NCBI RefSeq assembly: GCF_001449115.1
Contig: NZ_LAIJ01000012.1
Coordinates: forward strand, 486,947-550,946
Length of the DNA stretch: 64,000 bases
Origin: Occallatibacter gabretensis
GTDB taxonomy: Bacteria; Acidobacteriota; Terriglobia; Terriglobales; Acidobacteriaceae
Reading direction: 5' to 3'
Part shown: piece after piece, positions 17,641-25,127 of the stretch
How positions within the stretch are numbered: the first letter of the stretch is position 1
How the letters are laid out: each line of letters starts with the position of its first letter
Made by a program: the position numbers and the translations under genes
The notes under the pieces: model-generated
What the model was told of the DNA's origin: nothing
What the model saw: only the letters and a program-made list of their open reading frames with translations
Databases searched by the model: none

Positions 17641-17674
17641 TACGGCCACTGCCAATCCCTTGGCAGTGGCCGTA
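17641..17674. terminator. Bidirectional hairpin between P5CDH and encapsulin genes
   Basis: TACGGCCACTGCCAA, a TCCC loop and the exact complement form a perfect 15-bp stem between two convergent genes. There is no obvious T-tract on either side, so termination efficiency is uncertain. Confidence 0.75.
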
Positions 17675-17701
17675 ACTTGATGCGCTCGACTTGCCAGCCG
17701 G

Positions 17702-18514
17702 TCAGGAAGATTTTTGTGACGGGGATAATGCAACACCTGCTTCCGTGGTGAGCACCCGAAAGACAAACGTCTCCTGAAGATACAGCTGCACGGCGGAATC
17801 GGTATGGCTGAGATAGCCGATCGAAACATCCTGTCCGATATTGAGTTCGAAGTCACCGCCTCGAGTCGTCAGAACAAACGCGCCTTCAATCGCGGGCGCC
17901 CATATCAGGTTGCCGTCCACAATGCGTTTTACGTGCTCAAGCACGGGATATCCGTGATCGCGGGTTTCGGCCAATGCCGTGTATTCGTCGGCTCCCAGCA
18001 CAACAGAATAGGGTCCATTCACACCCACCAGACGCAACTGGCTCAGTGCATGGGCAACTGCATCCGGATAATCCCGTACATCGGAAGGCAGGGTCTCGAT
18101 GGGATTGCTGGTGCTTTCCCGAATGCCCTGAATATTCGCGTCTTGGTATCCGTTGAAGATCGCCCGGTCTTCCGCAAAGGCGAGTTTCTTTGCGGCGTCC
18201 TTCGCAGGCTGCCAGTCGGAGTCCTCGGAACCGCGTTCAACGTCATCGATGGTCTGACGCGACAGTTCAAACGGAACCCGCAGTTCCACCAGTGGTTTCA
18301 CCTCACGCTGTCTCGCGAGAATGCCGTCCGCAGGAGCGGAGATGGATTTGAGATGCCCGGTCCCAACACCGGGAAAGCCGATCCCTCCCGGTGTCGGAAC
18401 GTCCACAATGCGTCGCCCTGCCAGATAGCGCTTCAGCGTTCTGGTCGTCTCTTCCTCAATCTGCGCCCATGCTGCGTCAGAAATCGGCGCAAGTTCCCGA
18501 TGGAGGTTATTCAT
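17702..18514 (-). CDS. Family 1 encapsulin shell protein
   Basis: 270-residue HK97-fold protein that self-assembles into a protein nanocompartment. Recognised from the N-terminal MNNLHRELAPISDAAWAQI, the segment RRIVDVPTPGGIGF, the E-loop and P-domain region with LVELRVPFELSRQTIDD, the ERGSEDSDWQPAKDAAKKLAF helix, EDRAIFNGY, and the A-domain GPYSVVLGADEYTALAET and GAFVLTTRGGDFELNIGQD. Length and order match class 1 encapsulins of the DyP-cargo type. The ATG overlaps the end of the DyP gene by 8 bp and is preceded by GGGGAGA, so cargo and shell are translationally coupled. The interior would hold the peroxidase. No other cargo gene is adjacent. Confidence 0.95.
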   Translation of the reverse strand: MNNLHRELAPISDAAWAQIEEETTRTLKRYLAGRRIVDVPTPGGIGFPGVGTGHLKSISAPADGILARQREVKPLVELRVPFELSRQTIDDVERGSEDSDWQPAKDAAKKLAFAEDRAIFNGYQDANIQGIRESTSNPIETLPSDVRDYPDAVAHALSQLRLVGVNGPYSVVLGADEYTALAETRDHGYPVLEHVKRIVDGNLIWAPAIEGAFVLTTRGGDFELNIGQDVSIGYLSHTDSAVQLYLQETFVFRVLTTEAGVALSPSQKSS

Positions 18515-19592
18515 CTTTCTCTCCCCGTAATGATCCTATTTTGAGTGAAGTGTCGTGTACGGCAGCCGGTTTGGATGTCGGAGCCGATGAAGTTGACTCG
18601 TCGGATGGCGCTTTAGTGTTCTGCGCCGCGTTCGGTGCATCTGGAGTGACGCTGTCGAGGAATGTCCCCGTAGGTACGAAAAACAAGCCGCCTGTCACAG
18701 GATGGCTAAAGTCGAGAAGCCGATCATAATTTCCCGGGGGATTGCCGACGAACATATTCTCAAGCATTTTTTCGGTAATGCTGGGAGTCCTGCAATAGCC
18801 GATAAAGTAGGTCCCAAACTCGCCGTGGCCCGGACGTCCAAACGGCATGTTGTCCCGCAGAATCTGCAGCTGGCGTCCATTCTCCTCAATGTTTGTGAGC
18901 GCATTGTGCGCGTAGGCCGGCTTGTCCGCGTCGCTCAATTCAATGTCTGAGAGCTTGCGGCGGCCAATGATCTTTTCCTGCATCTCGACAGGAAGCGAGT
19001 TCCACGCCTTCAAGTCGTGAAGATACTTCTGCACGATGACATAGCTGCCGCCCGCAAAGGCCGCGTCCTCGCTGCCAACGATTGCCGCGTCGCGTGCCAC
19101 ATCTCCTCGTGGATTCTCCGTGCCGTCGACAAAACCCATTACATCGCGGTCGTCGAAGTAACGAAAGCCATGTACCTCGTCGGCCACGGAAACCGTGTCT
19201 CCCAGGCTATCCATGATCTGCGCGGCCAGTTCGAAGCAGAGATCCATGCGCTTGGCTCGAATGTGAAAGAGAATGTCACCCTGCGTAGAAACGGCATGGC
19301 GGCCTGCGGAGCGAATCTCGCGGAATGAATGAAGCTCGGCAGGGCGAGGCGCTCCGAAGAGTTTATCCCAGGCATCGGAACCGAATCCGGCGATGCAGGT
19401 AAGACCTGCCTCGACATCGCGAAACTCCACTGCGCGAATCAGCCCGGATAGTCCCGCGCAGAAGTCGCGTAGTTCTGCATAAGCATCTTCATCCTGGCGA
19501 ATGCACAACACCAGGAAGATCGCCGACCGCGTAAGCGGACCGATCACATTCTGCGGAAGGACAACCTCATTAAGCTCGCTGGGTGCATCCAT
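18507..19592 (-). CDS. DyP-type heme peroxidase, encapsulin cargo
   Basis: 361-residue dye-decolourising peroxidase that uses H2O2 to oxidise organic substrates. The GxxDG motif is GFVDGTENP with Asp156, the proximal heme ligand is likely His229 (DKPAYAHNAL), and the distal Arg is Arg246 (ILRDNMPFG). After the peroxidase domain (ending near GTFLDS) comes a low-complexity linker rich in Pro, Ser, Thr and Ala (about 318-345). The last 15 residues start DTSLKIGSLRG, the encapsulin cargo-loading peptide. Its gene overlaps the shell gene by 8 bp. A regulator gene lies 102 bp upstream on the same strand. Protection against peroxide stress is the expected role. Confidence 0.95.
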   Translation of the reverse strand: MDAPSELNEVVLPQNVIGPLTRSAIFLVLCIRQDEDAYAELRDFCAGLSGLIRAVEFRDVEAGLTCIAGFGSDAWDKLFGAPRPAELHSFREIRSAGRHAVSTQGDILFHIRAKRMDLCFELAAQIMDSLGDTVSVADEVHGFRYFDDRDVMGFVDGTENPRGDVARDAAIVGSEDAAFAGGSYVIVQKYLHDLKAWNSLPVEMQEKIIGRRKLSDIELSDADKPAYAHNALTNIEENGRQLQILRDNMPFGRPGHGEFGTYFIGYCRTPSITEKMLENMFVGNPPGNYDRLLDFSHPVTGGLFFVPTGTFLDSVTPDAPNAAQNTKAPSDESTSSAPTSKPAAVHDTSLKIGSLRGEKDE

Positions 19593-19694
19593 TCCTTCAA
19601 TCGTAATCTACGTTTGTGCTTATTTAGCATCGCGTTGGCAGCGCCACTCAGAGGTCAAAGCGAAACCGCCCGGAAAGCGCGTTCCGCCTGCCTT

Positions 19695-20372
19695 TTACGC
19701 TACCGCCGTGGACTGCTGTTCCTCGGCTTCGAGCTTGCTACCCACCTCTGCCGCGGCCTGGGCCAGCACGCGATGGTGAATCGTAAACAGCGCCAGCTCC
19801 AACCGATCGCTTACGCCTGTCTTGTCGTAAATTGACCGCAGATAGTTCTTGATCACCTGCTCGGTAGTCTTCAGCCGGATGGCAATCTCGCGGTTCTTGC
19901 ACCCCTGCACGATCAGAGCGACAATCCGCATCTCCTTTGGCGTAAGGCGATCGCGCACGCGCCGTCCCACCGCGTCCTCATCATGCGACTCAGCAACCAC
20001 AAGCTGCGGAGGAACCCAGGTGTTGCCCCCTGCCACACGCCGCACGCAATCCACCAGAGCCTGTCCTGTCACGGAACGGAAAACCACGCCCTTGAATCCC
20101 TGCTGCATATACTGCGCCGCAGTCTCGTTGTTCTCCGCAATCACGACTCCGCGACTGCCCGCTTCCTCCAGCGATCTTTTCAGCAGCGACATCTCAGGTT
20201 TGAGCGATGCTGAAAACAGAACCACCGAGCCCGGGAACGTCGCAATCGCATGAAGCAGCCTGTCCATGTCGGAACACTGCGCAATGATGCGCAGATCTTC
20301 ATCCATGGCGAGAACCTTGGCCGTGCCGGCTCGAAATATTGCCTGTGAATCCGCAAGTATGATCTTGGTCAT
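19695..20372 (-). CDS. LuxR/NarL-type regulator with degenerate receiver domain
   Basis: About 225 residues from the ATG at 20372 (MTKIILADSQ); a GTG at 20402 would add ten. The N-terminal receiver fold is recognisable, but the phospho-acceptor Asp is Ser54 (VVLFSASLKP), the second acidic residue of the usual DD pair is Ser9, and the conserved Lys is replaced by Arg (VVFRSV). It therefore probably does not work by normal phosphorylation. The C-terminal LuxR HTH is intact (LTPKEMRIVALIVQGCKNRE, then IAIRLKTTEQVIKNYLRSIY). It is upstream of the DyP-encapsulin operon on the same strand (102 bp), so control of the nanocompartment genes is plausible but inferred. Confidence 0.85.
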   Translation of the reverse strand: MTKIILADSQAIFRAGTAKVLAMDEDLRIIAQCSDMDRLLHAIATFPGSVVLFSASLKPEMSLLKRSLEEAGSRGVVIAENNETAAQYMQQGFKGVVFRSVTGQALVDCVRRVAGGNTWVPPQLVVAESHDEDAVGRRVRDRLTPKEMRIVALIVQGCKNREIAIRLKTTEQVIKNYLRSIYDKTGVSDRLELALFTIHHRVLAQAAAEVGSKLEAEEQQSTAVA

Positions 20373-20462
20373 GACGTGTGTCTCATTCCACGTGCCTGGC
20401 ACAGGCGCTCGCTTGGCATGCTCTTTGGCATACTCATCGCGTCCCCTCGCGCAGCAGATTGC

Positions 20463-20753
20463 CTAAAACAGTATGGCTGCGGCCCACCGGTTGCTGACAG
20501 CGGATGCGCCCCCATTGCACTTTGTATCGACTGTCACACAGAAATCTCTGCCTTGCGTCGAATTGATACACATCGAGCGGTGAAGTAACCCCTTCTCCAC
20601 CATGTATCGAATGACGTTCTGGTCCGAGTATCTATCTGGAAGATACCAAGGAACACGGCCCTGAGCCAACCAAAAATCCTTCAGGTGTCTTTCATCTGCC
20701 AGTAGTACATCCTTGAGCCGCCCATGCTCCCTGTACACTGTTGTCCATGGCAC
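20463..20753 (-). CDS. Possible small hypothetical protein (weak)
   Basis: A 96-residue frame on the minus strand, the only sizeable ORF in the 370-bp gap between the LuxR-type regulator and the receiver-flavoprotein gene. It overlaps the start of the latter by a few bases. No domain, signal peptide or convincing RBS is visible, and codon use is less GC3-biased than in neighbours. The gap would otherwise hold the promoters of both divergent genes. It may be spurious. Confidence 0.25.
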   Translation of the reverse strand: MPWTTVYREHGRLKDVLLADERHLKDFWLAQGRVPWYLPDRYSDQNVIRYMVEKGLLHRSMCINSTQGRDFCVTVDTKCNGGASAVSNRWAAAILF

Positions 20754-22411
20754 GCCCGATACTCCTTGCTGTAGACGACGACGTACATGTGCTTGAAGCC
20801 GTTGTCCAGGATCTCCGCCGTCAATACGGCAACGAGTACCGGATCATGCGCGCTGCAAGCGGACAGGCGGCGCTTGATACCCTTGCCCAGGTGAAGGCCA
20901 AAGATGAGCCCCTCGCGCTCATCGTCAGCGATCAGCGCATGCCCGGCCTGACCGGCGTTGAGTTCCTCGAGCGCGCCCGGCTCATCTATCCTGACGCTCG
21001 CCGCGTCCTGCTCACCGCCTACGCCGATACCGAGGCCGCAATCCAGGCCATCAACACCGCGCGTATTCATTACTACCTCACCAAGCCCTGGGATCCACCC
21101 GAGGAAAAGCTCTACCCGGTTCTCAGCGACTTGCTGGACGACTGGAAGGCCGGCTATCGTCCGCGCTTTGAAGGCCTGCGCGTCATTGGCCATCGCTGGA
21201 GCCCGCGCGGCCACCAGATGCGTTCTTTCCTCACCTCGAACCACGTTCCCTATCGCTGGCTGGACGTAGCCAGTGACGAAGCGACCACATTCCTTAAAGA
21301 ACGCGGCGTCGATTCCACATCCCTCACCTCCGATCAGCTTCCGGTCGTCCTCTTTGCCGACGGCAGCGCCGTCATGGCTCCTACCGCGGAGGCCCTGGCA
21401 GAGCGTGTCGGGCTCCGAGTCCAGGCCAGCCAGGAGTTCTACGATCTTGTCGTTGTCGGTGCAGGCCCCGCTGGCTTGGCCGCGGCGGTTTACGGCGCCA
21501 GCGAAGGTCTCCGCACGCTAGTCATCGAGCCCCAGGCTCCGGGCGGCCAGGCCGGAACTACTTCAAAAATCGAAAATTATCTCGGCTTCCCTGCGGGCAT
21601 CACCGGAGCCGATATGGGACGCCGCGCACTCATCCAGGCCACGCGCTTCGGCGCGGAATTCGTCACCCAAAGCGCCATCGGGCTGCGCATTGAAGGCCAG
21701 TACCGCATAGTTCAGCTGGCCGACGGACGCTCTGTCTCCACCCATGTTGTCTTGCTGGCTCCGGGTGTTCAATATCGCCGCCTCGATATCCCCGGCTGCG
21801 ACAATCTCACCGGCTGCGGAATTTACTATGGCGCGGCCCTGGTAGAAGCGGCTTCCTGCAAGGGCGAGGACATCTATCTTGTTGGCGGAGCCAACTCCGC
21901 CGGGCAGGCTGCGCTGCATTTCTCCCAGTACGCCAGCCATGTCACCATGCTCGTCCGCGGTCCCGGCCTCGGTGCGACCATGTCCCGCTATCTCATTGAC
22001 GAAATAGAGCGAACTCCCAACATCATCCTCAAGCCGCACACGCAGGTCGTCGAAGTCATCGGCACCGACCACCTGGAGCAGCTACGGCTCAGCGGACCGG
22101 AAGGGGAGACCGTGGTTCCCGCCACCTCGCTCTTTGTCTTCATCGGCGCAGCTCCGCGCACCGAGTGGCTGCCCAGCACCATACACCGCGATGACAAAGG
22201 TTTCCTGCTGGCCGGACCCGACCTCCGCATCGACGGCAAGCTGCCGCCGGAGTGGAAGGAGACGCGAGAGCCATTTCTGCTCGAATCCAGCGTTCCCGGC
22301 GTCTTCGTTGCCGGGGATGTCCGCCATGGCTCGGTCAAGCGCGTGGCATCGGCGGTCGGAGAAGGTTCCATTGCCATCCAGTTTGTGCACCAATATCTGG
22401 CCGGCTTCTAG
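20747..22411 (+). CDS. Response-regulator receiver fused to a thioredoxin-reductase-like flavoprotein
   Basis: 554 residues from the ATG at 20747. The receiver domain (1-125) is intact: acidic DDD at 10-12, phospho-acceptor Asp62 (IVSDQRMPG), TAYAD and KPW. The middle domain (about 140-225) resembles a glutaredoxin/thioredoxin fold, but its active site reads SPRGHQ and has no CxxC. The C-terminal part (about 230-554) is a TrxR/AhpF-type FAD/NAD(P)H domain with GAGPAGLAAAVYGASEGL, GGQAG, the second dinucleotide motif VGGANSAGQAALH and the late GVFVAGDVR. The usual redox CxxC of TrxR is missing (GCGIYYGAAL). It is followed by a histidine kinase on the same strand, its likely phospho-donor. The target of electron transfer is unknown. 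Confidence 0.9.
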   Translation: MARPILLAVDDDVHVLEAVVQDLRRQYGNEYRIMRAASGQAALDTLAQVKAKDEPLALIVSDQRMPGLTGVEFLERARLIYPDARRVLLTAYADTEAAIQAINTARIHYYLTKPWDPPEEKLYPVLSDLLDDWKAGYRPRFEGLRVIGHRWSPRGHQMRSFLTSNHVPYRWLDVASDEATTFLKERGVDSTSLTSDQLPVVLFADGSAVMAPTAEALAERVGLRVQASQEFYDLVVVGAGPAGLAAAVYGASEGLRTLVIEPQAPGGQAGTTSKIENYLGFPAGITGADMGRRALIQATRFGAEFVTQSAIGLRIEGQYRIVQLADGRSVSTHVVLLAPGVQYRRLDIPGCDNLTGCGIYYGAALVEAASCKGEDIYLVGGANSAGQAALHFSQYASHVTMLVRGPGLGATMSRYLIDEIERTPNIILKPHTQVVEVIGTDHLEQLRLSGPEGETVVPATSLFVFIGAAPRTEWLPSTIHRDDKGFLLAGPDLRIDGKLPPEWKETREPFLLESSVPGVFVAGDVRHGSVKRVASAVGEGSIAIQFVHQYLAGF

Positions 22412-22572
22412 GCCGTGCCAGGAAAGCCATTGATTCTTCAGTCTCAGGGATCACTTTTTTGCGTTTTTGGTCGAAAAACTATGCGAAGCTCGTAAGAAAT
22501 GCTCCAAGAAACTGAATCATTTATGAGAAAACGGAATCAGTTTTAGATGGGGGAATTGCGGAATAGCTCCAA

Positions 22573-24051
22573 ATGAGTGAAGGCAGCCAAACGATTCAGA
22601 CGGAACATGTTGCGTTGAGGGAGATTGCTCCTCGAATCGCCTGCATTCCCGCTTTCGCGCAGTCCAGTCTCTGCACCGTCTTCGGAGACGAGCAAGTCGA
22701 TCTCTTCCATGCTCCCGCCGGCACCCAGCTGGTCAAGTCCGGCGAATCGCACATCTTTTATCTGATCGTTCTTGAAGGTAAGCTTCGCGCCGACCGCCTT
22801 GAGCAGGACGGCACAGTCACGGTAGTTGGATTCGTCTCACCGGGCGAGGGCTGCGGCGAAACACCCCTCATGCAGGGCAAAGCCTACGCCACCTTTAACA
22901 TCGTTGCTCACGAAGACTCCGTGGCCGTCCGCTTCACCCGCGAGCAGTTCTGGCAGCTTCTCGCCTGCTGCCCTGAGATCCGCTCCGTCGCCATCCGGGA
23001 CATGAACAGCCGCCTGCAGGCCTATCAGGTAGAAGCCCTGCATCGCGAAAAGCTTGTCACCCTCGGCACGCTTGCAGCCGGTCTCATGCACGAGCTCAAT
23101 AATCCCGGCTCAGCTGCCAAACGTGCCGCTGCCACGCTCCGCGAAAACCTCGTTCGGCTGCAGGAGCTGAGCCTTCGCGCCGCCGAGCACCCCAAGACCC
23201 CTGAGCAGATCGTCTGTCTGAAATCCCTTCTCGAGCATGCCGTCAGAAGCTGCCGCCTTCAGGCCCTCAGTACCATTGAGCAATCCGAAGCCGAAGAAGC
23301 GCTCTCCGAGTGGCTGGTCAACGCCGAAGTTGAAAACGCATACACCATCGGCCCGGTGCTCGTGGAAATGGGCTTTAATCCTGAAGAGCTTTCCTGTGCC
23401 CAGCAGGCCTTCGACCCGAAAGCCTTCTCGAACGCGCTCAACTGGCTCGGCTCGCTCGTCTCCAGCTTCTCGCAGGTCTGCGCCATCGAGGAAAGCATCG
23501 GTCGCGTTACAGATCTCGTCATGGCCGTCAAGAAGTTTGCCTGGGACGACCGCGCTGTTTCCCGTTCTCTCGATGTCCATGACAGCATTCAGTCCACGCT
23601 CACGATTCTCAGCCACAAGCTCCGCATCAAGCACATCAAGGTTGAAAAGCGCTTTGACGCCTCACCGTCCATCATCGAAACTCGCGGCTCCGCGCTCAGC
23701 CAGGTCTGGACCAATCTGATCGACAACGCAGCTGACGCGTCTCCCATGAACGGCGCTCTTGAAGTTGCCACCTGGACCGAGCCGGACTGGCTCGTTGTCG
23801 CCATCGGCGACCACGGATCCGGCATCCCCAAGGAAGTTATGCCGCATATCTTCGAAGCCTTCTTCACCACCAAGCCACAGGGCTCCGGCACAGGACTTGG
23901 TCTTGAAATCGTCTACCGCATCATCACGCAGGGCTTCGGCGGACGCATCGACGTGGAATCTGAACCCGGAAACACCCGTTTCGTTGTCCGCCTCCCTCGC
24001 CAGACCGCTCCCGCCGCCGAGCCCCAGCCGGTCCAGGCCGCCACGGCCTGA
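22573..24051 (+). CDS. Sensor histidine kinase with N-terminal cyclic-nucleotide-binding-like domain
   Basis: 492-residue soluble kinase. Residues about 20-140 form a cNMP-binding (CRP-type) beta-barrel (FHAPAGTQLVKSGESH, LEGKLRADR, GEGCGETPLM). The dimerisation and phospho-acceptor helix has His173 in AAGLMHELNNP. A long helical insert (about 185-330) separates it from the HATPase domain: N box NLIDNAADAS, G1 DHGSGIP, F box FEAFFTTKP and G2 GSGTGLGL. There is no transmembrane segment. It follows the receiver-flavoprotein gene after 161 bp on the same strand, so a cognate pair is likely. The signal (a nucleotide or a redox cue) is unknown. Confidence 0.92.
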   Translation: MSEGSQTIQTEHVALREIAPRIACIPAFAQSSLCTVFGDEQVDLFHAPAGTQLVKSGESHIFYLIVLEGKLRADRLEQDGTVTVVGFVSPGEGCGETPLMQGKAYATFNIVAHEDSVAVRFTREQFWQLLACCPEIRSVAIRDMNSRLQAYQVEALHREKLVTLGTLAAGLMHELNNPGSAAKRAAATLRENLVRLQELSLRAAEHPKTPEQIVCLKSLLEHAVRSCRLQALSTIEQSEAEEALSEWLVNAEVENAYTIGPVLVEMGFNPEELSCAQQAFDPKAFSNALNWLGSLVSSFSQVCAIEESIGRVTDLVMAVKKFAWDDRAVSRSLDVHDSIQSTLTILSHKLRIKHIKVEKRFDASPSIIETRGSALSQVWTNLIDNAADASPMNGALEVATWTEPDWLVVAIGDHGSGIPKEVMPHIFEAFFTTKPQGSGTGLGLEIVYRIITQGFGGRIDVESEPGNTRFVVRLPRQTAPAAEPQPVQAATA

Positions 24052-24052
24052 C

Positions 24053-24550
24053 CTAAAACGCCTCCAGCTTCGCCGTCCCGAAGACCGCCCGAAACCGCTC
24101 ACAATAAATCGCCACCGTGTCGTACCGCGTCAGGTCCACGTTCTCCGGCAGCCTGTACTCCTGGTTGCCCTCATTGCCCTTGAGCGTGTCCACCTCAATC
24201 GCCTGCAGTGCCTGGCCCGGAAGGTTGTTCTTCAGCCCCGGATCGCTCGCCGCCACCAGCACCACATGCACATCCGGACCGTTCGATGTGCTGAAGTCGG
24301 TCAGCCGCAGACTCATTGTTCCATTCTCCGCGCGGTATACCGTCGCGCGGCCCTTCGTCTCATGCAAACTGCTGCGCAACAGCCCTGTAAACGCAGGCCG
24401 CGCAGCGTCATCGGCGGCAAAAGGCGCCGCCTCATTCACTCGTTGCGTGGTAAATAGCTTCTCTGGCCGGAAGAGATACCAGAATCCCATCGCGGTGGCC
24501 AGAATCGCAATCGCCATTACCACCCGATGCCGTACAAGAAACACAAGCAT
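24053..24550 (-). CDS. DM13-domain protein, membrane-anchored
   Basis: 165 residues. An N-terminal signal anchor (about 8-26, VVMAIAILATAMGFWYLF) is followed by a DM13 domain (about 52-165) with the family features F-G-L-----HETKGRATVYR, LRLTDFSTSNGPDVHVVL, NQEYRLPE, YDTVAIYC and the final F-A-F-VFGTAKL. The conserved Cys is present in AIYCERF. DM13 domains are proposed electron-transfer or cytochrome-like redox modules. A paralogue lies 57 bp upstream, with a hairpin between the two. The stop is 2 bp from the kinase stop on the other strand. Confidence 0.85.
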   Translation of the reverse strand: MLVFLVRHRVVMAIAILATAMGFWYLFRPEKLFTTQRVNEAAPFAADDAARPAFTGLLRSSLHETKGRATVYRAENGTMSLRLTDFSTSNGPDVHVVLVAASDPGLKNNLPGQALQAIEVDTLKGNEGNQEYRLPENVDLTRYDTVAIYCERFRAVFGTAKLEAF

Positions 24551-24571
24551 AAAAACCCTTTGCTGGAAGAA

Positions 24572-24599
24572 ATGGCCGGTGCCTCACAGCACCGGCCAT
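24572..24599 (-). terminator. Hairpin between the two DM13 genes
   Basis: An 11-bp perfect stem (ATGGCCGGTGC, 6-nt loop, complement) is followed on the minus strand by TTCTTCC. It may terminate or attenuate transcription between the paralogues and so set different expression levels. Confidence 0.65.
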
Positions 24600-24607
24600 G
24601 CTCATTG

Positions 24608-25042
24608 TTAGAACTTCTCAAGCGGCGCGGCCCCGAATGTCGCATTGAACCGCTCACAATAAATGGCGACTGTCTTGAACTTTGCCAGATCGGTGCCCGT
24701 GGGAATCTCATAGTTTTGATCCCCCTCGTTGCCCTTCAATTTGCCCAGTTCCACGCGCTCCGTCATGCTGCTCAGAAAGTTCTGGTTATCCTCCGCATCT
24801 TTCGCGGCAATCAACAGCACATGCACATCCGGCCCGTTTGAAGTTTTGAAGTTCGTCAGCCGCAGCACCATCTTGCTGTCCATGTCCTTGTAGATCGATG
24901 CGCGACCGCTTGTGGCGTGAACCTGCCCGTGAAATGTTCCCGTCGCAACCGGCTCCGACTTCTGCATGGAGCTCTGCCCAAACGCTGCCGCAGTTGCCAG
25001 CAGCAACACACCGGCCATCGCCATCTTCCGAATCCCGTTCAT
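24608..25042 (-). CDS. DM13-domain protein, secreted
   Basis: 144 residues from the ATG at 25042, chosen because GAGAGG precedes it and it opens a clean signal peptide (KMAMAGVLLLATAAAFGQ). The DM13 domain fills the rest: GTFHGQVHATSGRASIYKD, LRLTNFKTSNGPDVHVLLIA, LKGNEGDQNYEIP and KTVAIYCERFNATFGAA. It is clearly paralogous to the membrane-anchored protein downstream, sharing the TSNGPDVHV, KGNEG and VAIYCERF blocks. Located 85 bp downstream of the secreted beta-propeller gene, it may belong to the same transcript. Redox or envelope function is inferred from the family. Confidence 0.85.
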   Translation of the reverse strand: MNGIRKMAMAGVLLLATAAAFGQSSMQKSEPVATGTFHGQVHATSGRASIYKDMDSKMVLRLTNFKTSNGPDVHVLLIAAKDAEDNQNFLSSMTERVELGKLKGNEGDQNYEIPTGTDLAKFKTVAIYCERFNATFGAAPLEKF

Positions 25043-25127
25043 ATTCCTCTCGCTTTCTTCCTTTGCGGAGAGCATCGCTCCCGCGGTTCAAACTGCATAA
25101 GGTTGAACTGCGCTGCTGCACAACGCG

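Noticed and set aside
16363-17856. 497-residue minus-strand frame opposite P5C dehydrogenase
   Set aside because: Glycine/aspartate-rich antisense shadow of a clearly functional enzyme gene.
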